A stretch of 64,000 bases of DNA from Adiantum capillus-veneris (lineage: Eukaryota > Streptophyta > Polypodiopsida > Polypodiales > Pteridaceae): positions 100,125,412 to 100,189,411 of the forward strand of contig CM043963.1 of NCBI GenBank assembly GCA_014529385.2. Direction: 5' to 3'. Numbering within the stretch: the first letter of the stretch is position 1; each line of letters opens with the position of its first letter. The notes beneath the pieces were generated by a model. The model saw only the letters and a list, made by a program, of their open reading frames with translations. It was not told the DNA's origin and made no database searches. Of the stretch, positions 11,962-23,236 are shown piece by piece. The translations under genes were made by a program, and so were the position numbers.

Positions 11962-12364
11962 TCAAGGTTTCTCTTTTCTTGCTCAAGAAGGGAGGTCCTT
12001 AAGCTAGCTACAAATGGTTAGTATTATTAATTGCCTGTGAGTAAGTAGAATAGGGATTTTTTCAGCCTTGCAGTGCGCCTGCCTTTGTGCAGTTAACGGG
12101 GCATCACCGTCGAGAGCTATGGTCTTAATAGTGGAGTCCTACGGGGCTTGCCTACGGCTTAACCACTATTGAGTTATTAGAAGCTTGATAGGATCCAGTG
12201 TTGTTTTTGTCGAAAGACCCTCTCTTCTATTCCTTGCAATTAATGGTATTCGAGCCGCGGGTACAGTAGCTTCAGTGCTTTTTCTAAAGGGGTAAAGAGG
12301 AGTAGCAACTAAGGCTTGAAGTGCCAAAGTACACCTAAAAAGTTTACACCTAAAAGTTGTTAGA

Positions 12365-13680
12365 ATGGCTGACAATAGTAAAGAGAGTGAAATTTATGTT
12401 GATAACTTTGATTTTGCTCATGAGCAAGCTACTAATGATGCTTCAATGCTTGTTAACTATCTTGTTTCTAGGCTTCAACAAGCCATGGGCAATCCATCTC
12501 TTCAAAGTGAAGTGCAACGGCAGCTCCGTGCTCGCGGGATTCTCTAAGCTCATCACCATGACGAGAGAACACCTAGGAAGTCTCCTTGTGAGACTACCAA
12601 AAGAGGTCTCTCTCCGATTCGGGAAGAAGAGGAGAATCCATACGAGGGGCTCAAGAAATTACTTCTTGATGATGCATCTCCTTCCCAAAGGAGAACTCAA
12701 GAGCCTCCACCGAAGGAACGAGAAAGAAGCGAGTCTCCCGCCACCTCGGCGGAGATGGCTCCACGAAGACGGCGGGCTAAACGCTCTCCATCACCACCAA
12801 AGCGGAGAAAACCATCGTATTCTTCTCCTCACCACAATTCAAAGAGGGATGATAAAAAGCAAGAGAAGAAAAAGGCGAGAAAGAGGACACCCTCTTCTCC
12901 ATCTTCTTTATCCTCTTCCTCTTATGAAAGTGATGGTGAAGACGACAAAGATCAAGACAAGAAAAAGGTGAGAAAGAGGTCACCCTCTTCTCTATCTTCT
13001 TCAAATTATTCACCTTCTGAAGAAAGTGATGGTGCAACCTTTGAACCATAAAAAAGAAGAGGCCATAGGAAATCCTATGCCGCATGGAAGAGGTCATCCA
13101 AGCTGAAGAAATTCAAAGAGGGAGGGAAGAGCATCTCTTTCCTTACTTATGATGGCACCTTTGGTGCTACGGAAAAAGTCTTGGCCTTTATCCAGCAATT
13201 CGATGTGGCATTTGGAGATGAGGGCTTCACAGAGTCCTCTAAGCTACGACATGTAGTTATGCACTTTCAAAAGTCCGCCAGACAATGGTGGTCTAGCCTA
13301 TGAGCCAACGGTGAAGCTCCACAAACATGGAAAGCTTTAAGAGCTTCCATTATGAAGCAGTTTTTGGCCACCGATGCCAAAGACAAAGTACTCACCGAAT
13401 GGCGAAGCTGAAAGCTCTCTCCCAATGAATCCATCCACAAATATGTAGACAAGTTTTGGGACCTACAACTCAAAGCCACTATCCTCAAAAAGTTGGATTT
13501 GGAGAGCAAAAGCAACAATTTTGTGCGGGCTTAACCGAAGAAATGGCGGAGTATGTCAACTCCCAAAGGCCACGTACCATATCGGCGGTAATACACCATA
13601 CTATGGTGGCCTCTCGAATCAATTTCCAAATGGGGGATAAAAGAAATAATAAGCCCCCCGGAAAACAAGGGTTCCAATGA
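12365..13680 (+). pseudogene. gag: Element C gag, degenerate
   Basis: The ATG at 12365 begins MADNSKESEIY. TAA interrupts at 12545, and the same protein continues through the basic/Ser-rich region found in D. More stops occur near 13049 and 13301, then single-base changes shift the frame (compare D's LDFGEQKQQ with C's LDLESKSNN). The gag core (WKRSSKLKKFKEGGK, ARQWWSSL) is recognisable. No usable product is expected. Confidence 0.85.
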
Positions 13681-13768
13681 GCCTAACGGGAAGGACAATG
13701 TCCAAAAGTCTCCTAAGGGAAAGTCCAACAAAGCTAAAGAGGAGGGAGTTTACAAAGGTAAGAACAAA

Positions 13769-14647
13769 ATGTCTCCTGAAGAGCTTGAGCGTTATCGTAA
13801 GGATAACCGATGTTTCAAGTGCGGCGAACAAGGGCATGCGTACCGTGCTTGTCCCCAAAAGAACAACCGCCAAGATCCTCCTAGAGCTTCCTTGGTTGAA
13901 ATCCAAGAGGAGGAGACTCACCAAACTCACCACAAAGGATCTCCTCTATGCCATGCTTGGGGAAAGGTAAGAGAACATGATTTTTTTATTCTCTTTGACC
14001 CTGGTTCTACTCACAATTTTATATCTATGGAGTTAGCCACCAAGCTAGGCATACAATCCTACGAGATGGGAGATGTCCTACCCGTAGACAGTGCCTTCAA
14101 GGGGCAAGAAGCTTCAGTCACTCCCTTAATTGGGAAATTGAGGCTTCATGTCCAAGGCTATGTGGACAAAGAGGGCTTCTTTATCTCTCCTCTCAAGCAT
14201 GAGGATGTAATCCTAGGGGCACCATGGTTTGACCGCCTGGCTGCCGATGTTAAATTTCCTGAAAGGAGAATCTCCTTTAAGTTCAGGGAAAAAGACATGT
14301 ATATAGATGCTAAGGAAATGGGTAACACTATCCCCATTGTCCATACACGAGCTTTCAACAAGTCAATAAAGAGCTCTATTTCCGTGTACATGATTTTTGT
14401 TAAAGATTCTCAAAATGAACCTAATGCTTTAACAAAAGAAAATAAAAGCAACCAAAAGGAATTAGATTTATCCAATTTTCTCAAGGGGTTTCAAGATGTT
14501 TTTATTGACAACATCCCTTGTGAGCTACCTCCTAAACGAGGTAATGATGACCATGCAATTGAACTTCTTCCAGGAAGTTCACCGCCTAACAAACCTCCTT
14601 ATAGAGTTTCAAGCTCAACAAGAGGAGATTATGTGGAAAGTGCATGA
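13769..14647 (+). pseudogene. pol: Element C zinc knuckle and protease
   Basis: The 292-codon frame has a CCHC knuckle at residues 15-28 (CFKCGEQGHAYRAC) and a retropepsin site FDPGSTHNFIS with Asp at residue 77. The downstream GAPWFDRL block follows. The frame runs into a shift near 14610, just before reverse transcriptase, and ends at 14647. Members of this family fuse gag, protease and pol in one polyprotein, so the shift is probably damage. Confidence 0.85.
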
Positions 14648-15420
14648 GTTAGTTGAGAAGGGTATGGTTAGGCCAAGCTCATCTCCATTTTGCTCACCTG
14701 TGCTACTAGTGCAAAAGAAAGACGGCACATATCGTATGTGTGTTGACTATAGAGCACTAAATAGGATCACTATCAAGAATAGGTTTCCCGTTCCACGGGT
14801 AGAAGACCTATTTGATAAGCTACAAGAATCGACCTACTTAAGTAGGATTGACCTAAAAAGTGGCTATCATCAAATAAGGATAGTTGATCAAGACATTGTA
14901 AAGACCGCCTTTCGCACCACATTTGGTCTTTACAAATACATTGTCATGCCTTTTGGCTTGACCAATGCACCAACCACATTCAACCGCTTGATGGAGAAAC
15001 TGTTCACGCCTCATCGAACCTTCACTGGAGTGTTCTTTGATGATATTATTATCTACTCTAATTCATTGGAGGAACACAAGCAACACCTCCAGGTAATATT
15101 TCAAGTTTTAAGAGAGAATAACCTTTATGTTAATCGAAAGAAAAGTGAATTTTTCTTGCAAGAGATTCAGTATTTAGGTCATATTATCTCTCAAGATGGC
15201 ATCCAAATGGATCCATCCAAGTTAGAGGTAATAAAAGGATGGCCTAAACCAAGGAATCTTCATGAGCTAAGAAGCTTTATAGGTATGTATGCATACTATA
15301 GACACTTCATAGAAAAGTTCTCTCAAATTACGGGACCATTACATGACCTAACAAAGAAAAGCGTTAGGTATACATGGTCTGCTAAGGAGAACATGCTTTT
15401 GAAAAGCTTATCTCTCAACC
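14560..15420 (+). pseudogene. pol: Element C reverse transcriptase
   Basis: Gypsy reverse transcriptase motifs appear in order: VQKKDGTYRMCVDYRALN, LSRIDLKSGYHQIRI, MPFGLTNAPTTFNRLM and catalytic FFDDIIIYS near 15035, then the thumb (YLGHIISQDGI) and connection (RSFIGMYAYYRHFI). The frame differs from protease upstream and RNase H downstream, and is lost around 15395-15420. Catalytic Asp residues are present. Confidence 0.9.
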
Positions 15421-15421
15421 T

Positions 15422-16335
15422 GTGCTTACACTACCGGACCTCTCAAAACCATTAGAGGTCCAATGTGATGCTTGTGGTGATTGTCTTGGAGCTGTTTTAC
15501 TCCAAGAAGGGCATGCCATAGGCTATGAGAGTCGAAGGCTCGACCCTGTTGAGCAAGCTCTAGGCATATATGAAAAGGAACTCCTTGCAGTTCTACATGC
15601 CTTAGACTCATGGAAGCACTATTTATTGGGGACTCCTTTTATTCTGCGAACGGATCACCAAAGTCTTAAGTACTTCATGACGCAGACCAAGCTCTCCGAC
15701 AAACAAATGAGGTGGGAAAATTTCCTTTCGCAATATCATTTTCATATTGCTCACATTGCTGGCAAGCATAATCAAGTAGCTGATGCACTCTCAAGACGGC
15801 CGAGAGTGAATGCGGTTTCCATAGCAACTCACAATGATCTATCTTCAATGATAGATGAGTACGCTATTGATCCCGACTTTAGAGATGTGATTTCAGCCCT
15901 TGCATTAGGGAAGAAAGAAGAACCATTTACCTTACAAGATGGTTATCTTCTCTATGGCAATAGACTATGCGTTACTAACTCACTACATGAGAAAGTAATG
16001 TATGAATCTTATGCTCCACCTTATGTGGGGCATAGAGGGATTCAGTCTACCTTAAAGGGAATTGAAACATATTTCTATTGGCCTACCATGAAACTGAACA
16101 TACAAGAGTATGTTTCTAAATGTGTGGTATGCAAAAAGACAAAATTTGATACAGGGAAGCAACTTGGATTGCTTCAACCCTTGCCAATCCCTAAGTCACC
16201 ATGGGAGAGCATATCCATGGATTTTATCTTTGGATTGCCTAAGTCTATCCATGGGAATACGGGAATATGGACGATAGTAGATAGGTTCAGTAAACAAGCT
16301 CATTTTATACCTTTCAAAAAGACTATCAAAGCCCA
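15422..16335 (+). pseudogene. pol: Element C RNase H and integrase N-terminus, truncated
   Basis: RNase H shows VQCDACGDCLGAVL, YEKELLAVLHAL, LRTDHQSLKY and VADALSRRP. The integrase zinc domain follows (VGHRGIQST, YWPTMKLNIQEYVSKCVVC), then the start of the catalytic core with the first Asp (ISMDFIFGLP) and VDRFSKQAHFIPFKKTIKA. Gypsy similarity ends at about codon KTIKA. The open frame runs on to 16570, but those last ~75 codons belong to A. The second catalytic Asp and the Glu are missing. Confidence 0.88.
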
Positions 16336-16924
16336 AGCTTTACTAGAACCACCAGTTGCAAAACCTGAGGATGTGATCCGTGTCATGCCTACACAAATAA
16401 TCCCACCAAACCAGGAACTAAAAGAGCCAGATTCTAGTCATGAGCATAGACCAAACCTCAAAGACCCACCATTAGAACTAAGGATAGTACTGAATACCAC
16501 GGATAACTCTTCCGAGGGATTTCACCAAGCTATACCTGAGGATTGTAAAGAGATAGATGGTCTTGACTAATTGTGGAAACAAGTCAGAGAGGCCAATGAA
16601 GCCGATGACCTAAGAAGACGAGTAGACAAGACTGGTGATGAATGAGGAGTGTTTCTACCACCAATAGAGGAATTTGAGACTGGATCTCAAATGAATCTAG
16701 ACGTGCGATCGTATTGGGGATAGTCAATCCCATTTGCTAAGAACACTACCGTCCTTCATGGGAGAGTACGAGACCAAGTCAGATGTGATTGCAGTCCCAT
16801 CACAGAGACTGACTCCCAACAAGGCCATCGATTCAAAGGGGCTAGTAGATATTCTATCTACCCCAATCACCTGTACAATAATGTTAGCCGAGTTGCTCAG
16901 AATAAGACCAACATGTAGGCTGAT
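16336..16924 (+). pseudogene. Element A degenerate coding stretch before its protease
   Basis: In the frame of the protease-like ORF at 16925, the sequence reads protein-like text with Pro/Glu-rich composition (PPNQELKEPDSSHEHRP). It is broken by TAA at 16568, TGA near 16643, TAG near 16721 and TAG near 16916. It may be the remains of A's gag or linker. I recognise no domain. Confidence 0.5.
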
Positions 16925-17536
16925 GTGGGTAAATGTCTAGAGAAATTTGGTGTAAAAACCCCAATGACTCAAATCGAGGAAGGCATCAAAGAGCTTGAAA
17001 TGCCTCAACTAAATACTAGGCCAGTGCCATTAAACAACGTAGGCGAGTATTACGAGGGAGAAGATGGAAACACCACCCTTCCTATGGAATTCAATAATGT
17101 AAAAATCATGGCAATCCTTGACAGTGGAGCTGGTGTGGCCATTGCAACCAAAGAGGTTTGGAAAAAATGGGGAAAACTTGCCTTGATATCCACACGAATG
17201 ACCCTGCAGCTTGCAGACGGACACAAGGAAAAGCCCCTAGGACTGCTAGAAAAAGTACTTGTTACTTCTTGTGGCAAGAAGAACAACTATGACGTCATGG
17301 GAAGACCATTCATGCGACAATTGAAAATGGTCCAAGATTGGGGTTATGACCATATATACCTGAGACATATGGAAACCATAACAAAGATAAACTTGAGGGA
17401 CCATAGCTATAGGGATGTGACGAGAACACCGGTTGAGGATTTTGATTCCGCCACAGTAGCACGATCAGAACTTACAGCTTGGTTAGGTAAGCCTAAAGAA
17501 CTGTGGATGTGTGGAGGGAGTTTCACAATGTGGTAG
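16925..17536 (+). CDS. Element A retropepsin-like protein
   Basis: 203 codons. ILDSGAGVAIAT, with Asp at residue 66, matches the active-site pattern of retroviral-type aspartic proteases. TLQLADGHKEKPLG and VMGRPFMRQLKMV fit the later strands of Tat-type gypsy proteases. The frame overlaps the next ORF by 26 bases in another frame. No reverse transcriptase follows, which is unusual because protease normally leads into it. Gag-protease elements without pol are known in plants, so A may use another element's enzymes. The start is uncertain because the same frame extends upstream through stops. Confidence 0.72.
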   Translation: MGKCLEKFGVKTPMTQIEEGIKELEMPQLNTRPVPLNNVGEYYEGEDGNTTLPMEFNNVKIMAILDSGAGVAIATKEVWKKWGKLALISTRMTLQLADGHKEKPLGLLEKVLVTSCGKKNNYDVMGRPFMRQLKMVQDWGYDHIYLRHMETITKINLRDHSYRDVTRTPVEDFDSATVARSELTAWLGKPKELWMCGGSFTMW

Positions 17537-18803
17537 CTTGAAACTTGAGGAATGTATCCTAGAGCGGGTTATAGAGGATATGGACTATATCCCAGAACCA
17601 TTTCCTGAAGAAGAGTTAGAGCCTTTTGGATGGGAACACATCTTGGCTACTCTGGACGTGTGCGCCGTGGAGGATGCTCCCACAACAAAGTTTTGTGATA
17701 AAAATGGCTATGATATCGTTCCTTATTTTGTAGTGAGTGTAATCCAGGAAAACGAAGAGATCTAGACATCAACAAGCTCTCGACATAAGGAGCAAACAAA
17801 GAAATGTGGAGAATCAAAATATGAAGAAGATGACGAGTTCTATGACTTTGGTGAACACTTCGAGCTTCAAGAAGATCAACGACCCGAGAATCAATGTCAT
17901 CGCTACACGAATAAAGTGCATCAAAAGTGGATTCCAAAGTCCTCGGTGAAGACACAGCCACCACAAGCATCCTCATACATGGCTCCTAATAAGGATGCAA
18001 AGACTCAGTTAGGAGGAATACGACCAGAGCAACGAGCTAACAATGCTCTAATCAATGGGCTACAAAAGTCCTCCAAGAAACTACCACCCACGAGCAAACA
18101 GACAGTAAATTTCCACTACCAGCCAAAAAATCAAGGGAAAGTACAAGAAGTCAACCTTTCTGAGGATAGTAGCGATAGTGATGAATCTTACGACATCCCC
18201 TATCATCAACTCAAGCCATCACTATCACCGACCCCTTCAGCAACAACCATGACAAGTCAAAAGAACAGGACAACAAATCAAAGCCAAAAAGCTCAACAAA
18301 TCTGGATACCAAAAAGCCAGATCGACCAAAAACAGATATGGATCAAGAAGACAAAGATCTCTAATGACAAATCACAAGATCCAACACCAAAACAAAAACA
18401 AGGAAAGCGTGCACGAACGGGTAAGAATATCACAAAGTCGCAAGCTTTCACAACTCAGGTTTGGGCTCCAAAGAAGTTGATTCAAGCACAAAAAAGTCAG
18501 GAATTCATTTTGATTCCAAAACAACCACAGTATCAACTTTCAAAGCCTGAATCCCGTCCCCAACCAAGCGTACAAGGGCTGAAGCAAAGACCACTGTTGA
18601 CTCACACAACAAAAACGTGGATCCCAAAGAAGTCTCTTCAAACACAAACGAAGCACGGGCAAGTATGGGTTCCCAAACGAGAGCCAGCAACAAAACAACC
18701 AATAATCACAAAGAAATGGGTCCCAAAGAAGAATAACAAAACTGCTGCCAGTGCATCGCCGCTTAAATTCTTACAATTTTTCCTACGATTACAGTACAGT
18801 TAG
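17511..18803 (+). pseudogene. Element A W[IV]PK-repeat protein with one internal stop
   Basis: One frame from 17511 to 18803 with a TAG at 17763-17765. The first 84 codons are acidic (PEPFPEEELEPFGWEH). After the stop the composition becomes rich in Lys, Gln, Ser, Thr and Pro. It carries about eight copies of a short motif, W[IV]PK or close: WIPKS, IWIPKSQ, IWIKKTK, VWAPKK, LIPKQ, WIPKK, VWVPKR, KWVPKK. Similar WVPK repeats occur in the gag region of some plant copia elements, from memory. A nucleic-acid binding role is a guess from the basic, low-complexity make-up. No structured domain is visible. Confidence 0.6.
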
Positions 18804-20519
18804 AAGAGAGCAAGTCGCTTCAATCAAGCAACGATACAGGAGCTTCAAAGACCATTACATTGCTTAGAATAGGAAGCCTCACCAACAAATGCCAATAAGC
18901 AAATTGCTTACACCCACATCTTGCACAACATAAATCTTTTCCATGCATTGCCTGTGTATGCATAATAGGGCTACATTACAAGGCCTACATATGCACAACT
19001 TTTAATTTCCCAAGCACAACACATACCCTTTGCGATACCCTGTCGTAAAGGATGACTCCAAATAGGAAGGGGGGAGGCATTTTGAATGCGGACCTAACAT
19101 TATGACTATTAGAGGGCAATGTTTTGTTAGAGGCATTGAACCTTTGCATTTTATTGTGATAATTTTTTGACGAAATTTAGAGTATATGCCCTCATAGTAG
19201 TGTTACAGAGGAGTATGGGGACAAAATCCATATATGAGCCCCTAGGGACATTTGTATAGTGTACATAGCATTTAACTTTCTATTTGAGTGATTTTTCTTT
19301 TGTTAAGTTTTTTTAAAGATTTTCTTTGTTTATTATTAAGAAAAAAAAAATCCATAATCCACATGAAGAAAAGACTGACGAGAGGCTTGAGCACTACAAA
19401 GAGAAGAAGGTACAGGGAAATGATGAAACTTCACGAAGTATGTCTCAGCAGGCAGCCACTACAACAGCCGAAGAACTTGTCACAAAGCAGTGTCAACATG
19501 CAACCGACAAGTCATACAAGTCAGAGTCGAGTAGCTAAGCCACAAAATGAGTGAGGTGTTAGTCCCAAAGCTTCAAGTGATATTCTCTGTGGTCTAAGCG
19601 TCTTAGCTATTCTAGGTACTACTCAAGCTCGAAGAGTTGAGCATATTTACGTTGTGTCGCTCATGTTGGTATAGGTGATGAAAAGAGTCGAAGTCTAAGT
19701 ACTTAAGTCTGTTGAAGTGAAGGAGAAGGTCCAAAAGACACTCACGTACTGAGCACAGTGGGATACAAGTGGAGAAACTTCTACATCAACAACCCTTCTT
19801 GGAAAGGTGGAAGCTATTGAGACATCTTTTGATGTCACATGTGCTACATTTATTCCTCGAAACACCCATCATCTTCTTTTTTCACATTGCATGCTTTTGA
19901 TGACAAATTTCTCATATGCATATAAAGTGTCCCATAATTGAAACTTGCATCAGGCACTCTTTCCGTGTTTCACCCAAGCACTCACCTTTCATGAACATGT
20001 ACTTCACGTTCAACTGCTCAACTCCAATAAGAGCGTATACCAAAGGCATTTTTTTTCCCACCGGGTTTTTTCCCTTTGGTCATCCAGGTTTTAGACCCTA
20101 ATCTACTGACACCTATCATCATCCTCTTGTACATATTCCTTCTACATCAACAATAAGGAAATGCTACTCAAATCAATTGACAAATGAATTGGAGCACCAA
20201 TTTCAGATCATAGCATACTTCTCCTCAGTGGCGAGTCGAAGAATGGCCTACAATGAAAAAGTTACAGACAACACTAACAAAATGATTTCACAAGAACAAA
20301 GAAGTCCCCAATGAAGAAGAGCAGACATAAAAGTAATCAGAGGATCTCAAAAGATGAATGGTTATGATGATAGATGTCCACTCTAATGGATCATAGTTCT
20401 TGTTGTGGTTCGACAAAGTTACAAGCAGTGCAACAGATGAAGCCAAAACGAGAGCAAAGACCACATCCCCATCGACAATCAGGTCATGTCGGGGACGAAA
20501 TGAATGCGGAAGGGGGGAG
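18804..20519 (+). other. Element A 3' non-coding region
   Basis: About 1.7 kb without a supported gene. A 12-base polypurine run at 19065-19076 is identical to the one that abuts the 3' LTR. Confidence 0.6.
20508..20519 (+). promoter_or_regulatory. Polypurine tract of A
   Basis: GGAAGGGGGGAG ends exactly one base before the 3' LTR starts TGTTGACC. Confidence 0.88.
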
Positions 20520-21477
20520 TGTTGACCATTGGATCAACAACACAACATAACTCAAGTTTCGTACCAAAGTCTTATCTTTTGCGAGTTATGAAATGCTGCG
20601 GATTATGGCTATAAACGTCATTTGTAATGAGTAGTTATTCTAGTTTCAGAAGCCGGGGTGCAATGGCACTTCCAGATTGTAAATACAAAGCCATTTCACC
20701 CTTTCAACCCCATTTTTGGTTAAACCTAAGGTAGCCTTAGTATATAAGGTACCTAGGTCATTTTGTAAGAGGAGGACTTTTTTCATAATCAAAACTTTAG
20801 CGCTGCTGTCTACTGTGTGTGAGAGAGAAAGAGAGTGAGCGTGAGCTTTATCCTCTCGCTACTCCTGGCTCACTCAACACATTGGAGATCCGACTGCACC
20901 ATTGATGTAGGATCGAGGAGAGCTACGCGACAACGCCAAGCACTCCACTCGAGACGAAGCACACACGCCGACGCATCTACGAGCTATTTGTGGCCGTAAT
21001 TGTATCAAACGATGTCTATTTTCTACGTGCTAGTAGTCTATAGAATCGTGGCGACATAAGCTACGCATAGGTACTCATAAATTTCACTTTCAGGCACTTT
21101 TAAAATTTTGCTCTATCATCCTACGCGTTTTCCATAGATAGGTTTAGAGTGAGGGTTTTGAGTGTAGAAGCTTAGGGATAGGTGTATCTTAGTGAGGGGA
21201 TGGTGTTTCTTAAGTTTCGTACGAATCTGGCATGATTAGGTGAGTTACCTTCCGTATGTGTGTATGTGGCTAGGTGGTGTTGTTGAGAGCAGTATGGTTC
21301 TTGATTGTGGTTTAGTTGGTCTTCCAGAGTGTTGTATGTGTAGGATGGTCTCAGCCTGACAAGATAAGGAGATTTCCTCCGTGTGCCTATCGTGTCATCT
21401 GTGTCCTCGATTGACATTATGTTGATCTAGGTAGTGTTTGCATGCACTTCATGTGTGTGTGAGTCGCTCCTCCAACA
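20520..21477 (+). repeat. 3' LTR of element A (958 bp)
   Basis: It starts TGTTGACC and ends CTCCAACA. It is followed by attat, one mismatch from the 5' flank gttat. It carries about 54 bp near 20988-21042 that the 5' LTR lacks. Confidence 0.92.
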
Positions 21478-21923
21478 ATTATCAACATTAATTTCACTCT
21501 CTTTACTATTGTCAGCCATTCTAACAACTTTTAGGTGTAAACTTTTTAGGTGTATTTTGGCACTTCAAGCCCTAGTTGCTACTCCTCTTTACCCCTTTAG
21601 AAAAAGCACTCAAGCTATTGTACCCGTGGCTCGAATACCATTAATTGCAAGGAATAGAAGAGAGGGTCGTTCAACACCAAAACAGCACCGGCTCCTGTCA
21701 AGCTTCTAATAGCTCAATAGTGGTTAAGCCGTAGGCAAGCCCCGTAGGACTCCACTATTAAGACCATAGCTCTCGACGGTGATGCCCCGTTAACTGCACG
21801 AAGGCAGGCGCACTGCAAGCCTGAAAAATCCCTATTCTACTTACTCATAGAAAATTAATAATACCAACCATTTATAGCTAGCTTGAGGACCTCCCTTCTT
21901 GAGCAAGAAAAGAGAAACCTTGT

Positions 21924-21935
21924 GCTCTGATACCA
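21924..21935 (-). promoter_or_regulatory. Primer binding site of D (tRNA-Met type)
   Basis: The minus strand reads TGGTATCAGAGC one base inside the LTR end. This is the usual plant primer site complementary to the 3' end of initiator tRNA-Met. Confidence 0.9.
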
Positions 21936-22636
21936 ATGTAACATTTAATGGCCTAAAAACTTGTGTGTAGTGGAAATAAGCATGAACATAGTGGGAATTT
22001 CATTAGAATAGATTCCTAATGAGAATTACAAGAGTGCTTGGGTGGAGAACAACAACAAAAATCATAACACCTAGTTATATAGCATGAACAATACTTTCAA
22101 AAGAGAGAGAAATTAAGCTATTGACAACAGTTGAGGACCGGATTTGCATGGAGCCGGTCCCCCCTCCAAAAGGCTTTGTATTATGGTTTCTACCATCAAG
22201 AGAGACATTGTACAATACAATTCTTTGTGTTCCTTCAAGACTAGCTAGTGCAATGAAGATGAAAGCTTCATGCACTATGCAAAACACTTATCAAACACAA
22301 CATCAATTATCCCCGGTCTCAGACCCAAGACCTCACACACCGTCAAAGATGGTGAGAGCTAGCAGGGTATGAGAGTAGATTGAGAGGAAGAAGGAGTAGT
22401 CTTAGGAGAAAGATGTACATCTCCTCGCATAATCACTCATATTAGCATAGCTTAGCTTAGTAATTAGCATGGTAGAGGAGATGAGCATGCACTGAGAAGC
22501 TTGGCTCTTGGTTGGATTTGCATCACAAAGCCAAGAGTTGTTGGTGTAGGCCTCCCTTCTCACAAGCTTGGAGTAGGTGGTAAGCTTTCCATTAAAGCTT
22601 GAGAAGGAGAGAGAGTCTTCTTTACTTCACACATGA

Positions 22637-22640
<4 letters not shown>

Positions 22641-22685
<45 letters not shown>
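22641..22685. repeat. GT microsatellite in D's LTR
   Basis: 45 bp of GT. Confidence 0.95.
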
Positions 22686-22686
<1 letters not shown>

Positions 22687-23146
22687 TAATGCCTTGCAAA
22701 AAGCCCCCTCTCTCTCTTGGTCGACCCCTCTTGCTATTTGCTCATGCTCTACTCTCATTGGACCTCCCCAAGCCTAGCCAATGGTAATTAAGCAGTATAA
22801 GTGATAGCCTTCTGACATGTGTCCCCCTTTCCCCTTTTGTGAGAGCTTTAGGTTATTTAATAATTCAACTAAACTCTCATTGGACCCCTTTGCCTCCTGG
22901 CCAATAGGAATCGGGCAAGCCATTGGGCTGCTGAATGCTCATTGGACCCCTTGGGAGACTAGCCAATAGTCTTCTAGAGGACTTAATTCTCATTGGTTCT
23001 TTTATTAAGTGTTTTTAAATTAATTAAACTAGATTTACTATAGCCTAATTCTCATTGGGGCCATCCAATAGGAATTGGGTACACCTTATGGGCATCTTGG
23101 CTAGGGAGCTGACATGTGTCCCTCATTCCCTTTGTGTAAAGGGATC

Positions 23147-23147
<1 letters not shown>

Positions 23148-23235
<88 letters not shown>
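23148..23235. repeat. Long GT microsatellite in D's LTR
   Basis: About 88 bp of uninterrupted GT. The family member C has only about eight AC units at the matching place. Confidence 0.95.

Positions 23236-23236
<1 letters not shown>

Larger units (their letters stand above)
10414..16335 (+). mobile_element. Element C: Ty3/gypsy retrotransposon lacking its 3' half, inside A
   Basis: 5' LTR, primer site, gag, protease, reverse transcriptase, RNase H and the first part of integrase are present. Homology to gypsy integrase stops near 16335 and A-type sequence follows at once. There is no integrase C-terminus, 3' LTR or TSD. A deletion probably removed C's 3' end with part of A. C is the same family as D and lets D's interrupted structure be read. 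Its frame has many stops and shifts. Confidence 0.87.
2152..21477 (+). mobile_element. Element A: LTR retrotransposon without visible reverse transcriptase, hosting B and C
   Basis: The LTRs are 2152-3046 and 20520-21477, both with TGTTG...CAACA ends. The flanking 5-mers are gttat (2147-2151) and attat (21478-21482), one mismatch apart. A primer site follows the 5' LTR and a G-rich polypurine tract precedes the 3' LTR. Without B and C the element is about 8.2 kb. Its own internal sequence is 3047-4351, 9544-10413 and about 16336-20519. It has a palindrome-rich leader, a retropepsin-like domain and a Lys/Trp/Pro repeat protein. I find no reverse transcriptase, RNase H or integrase belonging to A. 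It is therefore probably non-autonomous, unless the deletion that truncated C also removed A's pol. Confidence 0.93.

Noticed and set aside
19288-19554. 88-codon frame in A's 3' region
   Set aside because: Short, with no motif and an overlapping alternative frame.
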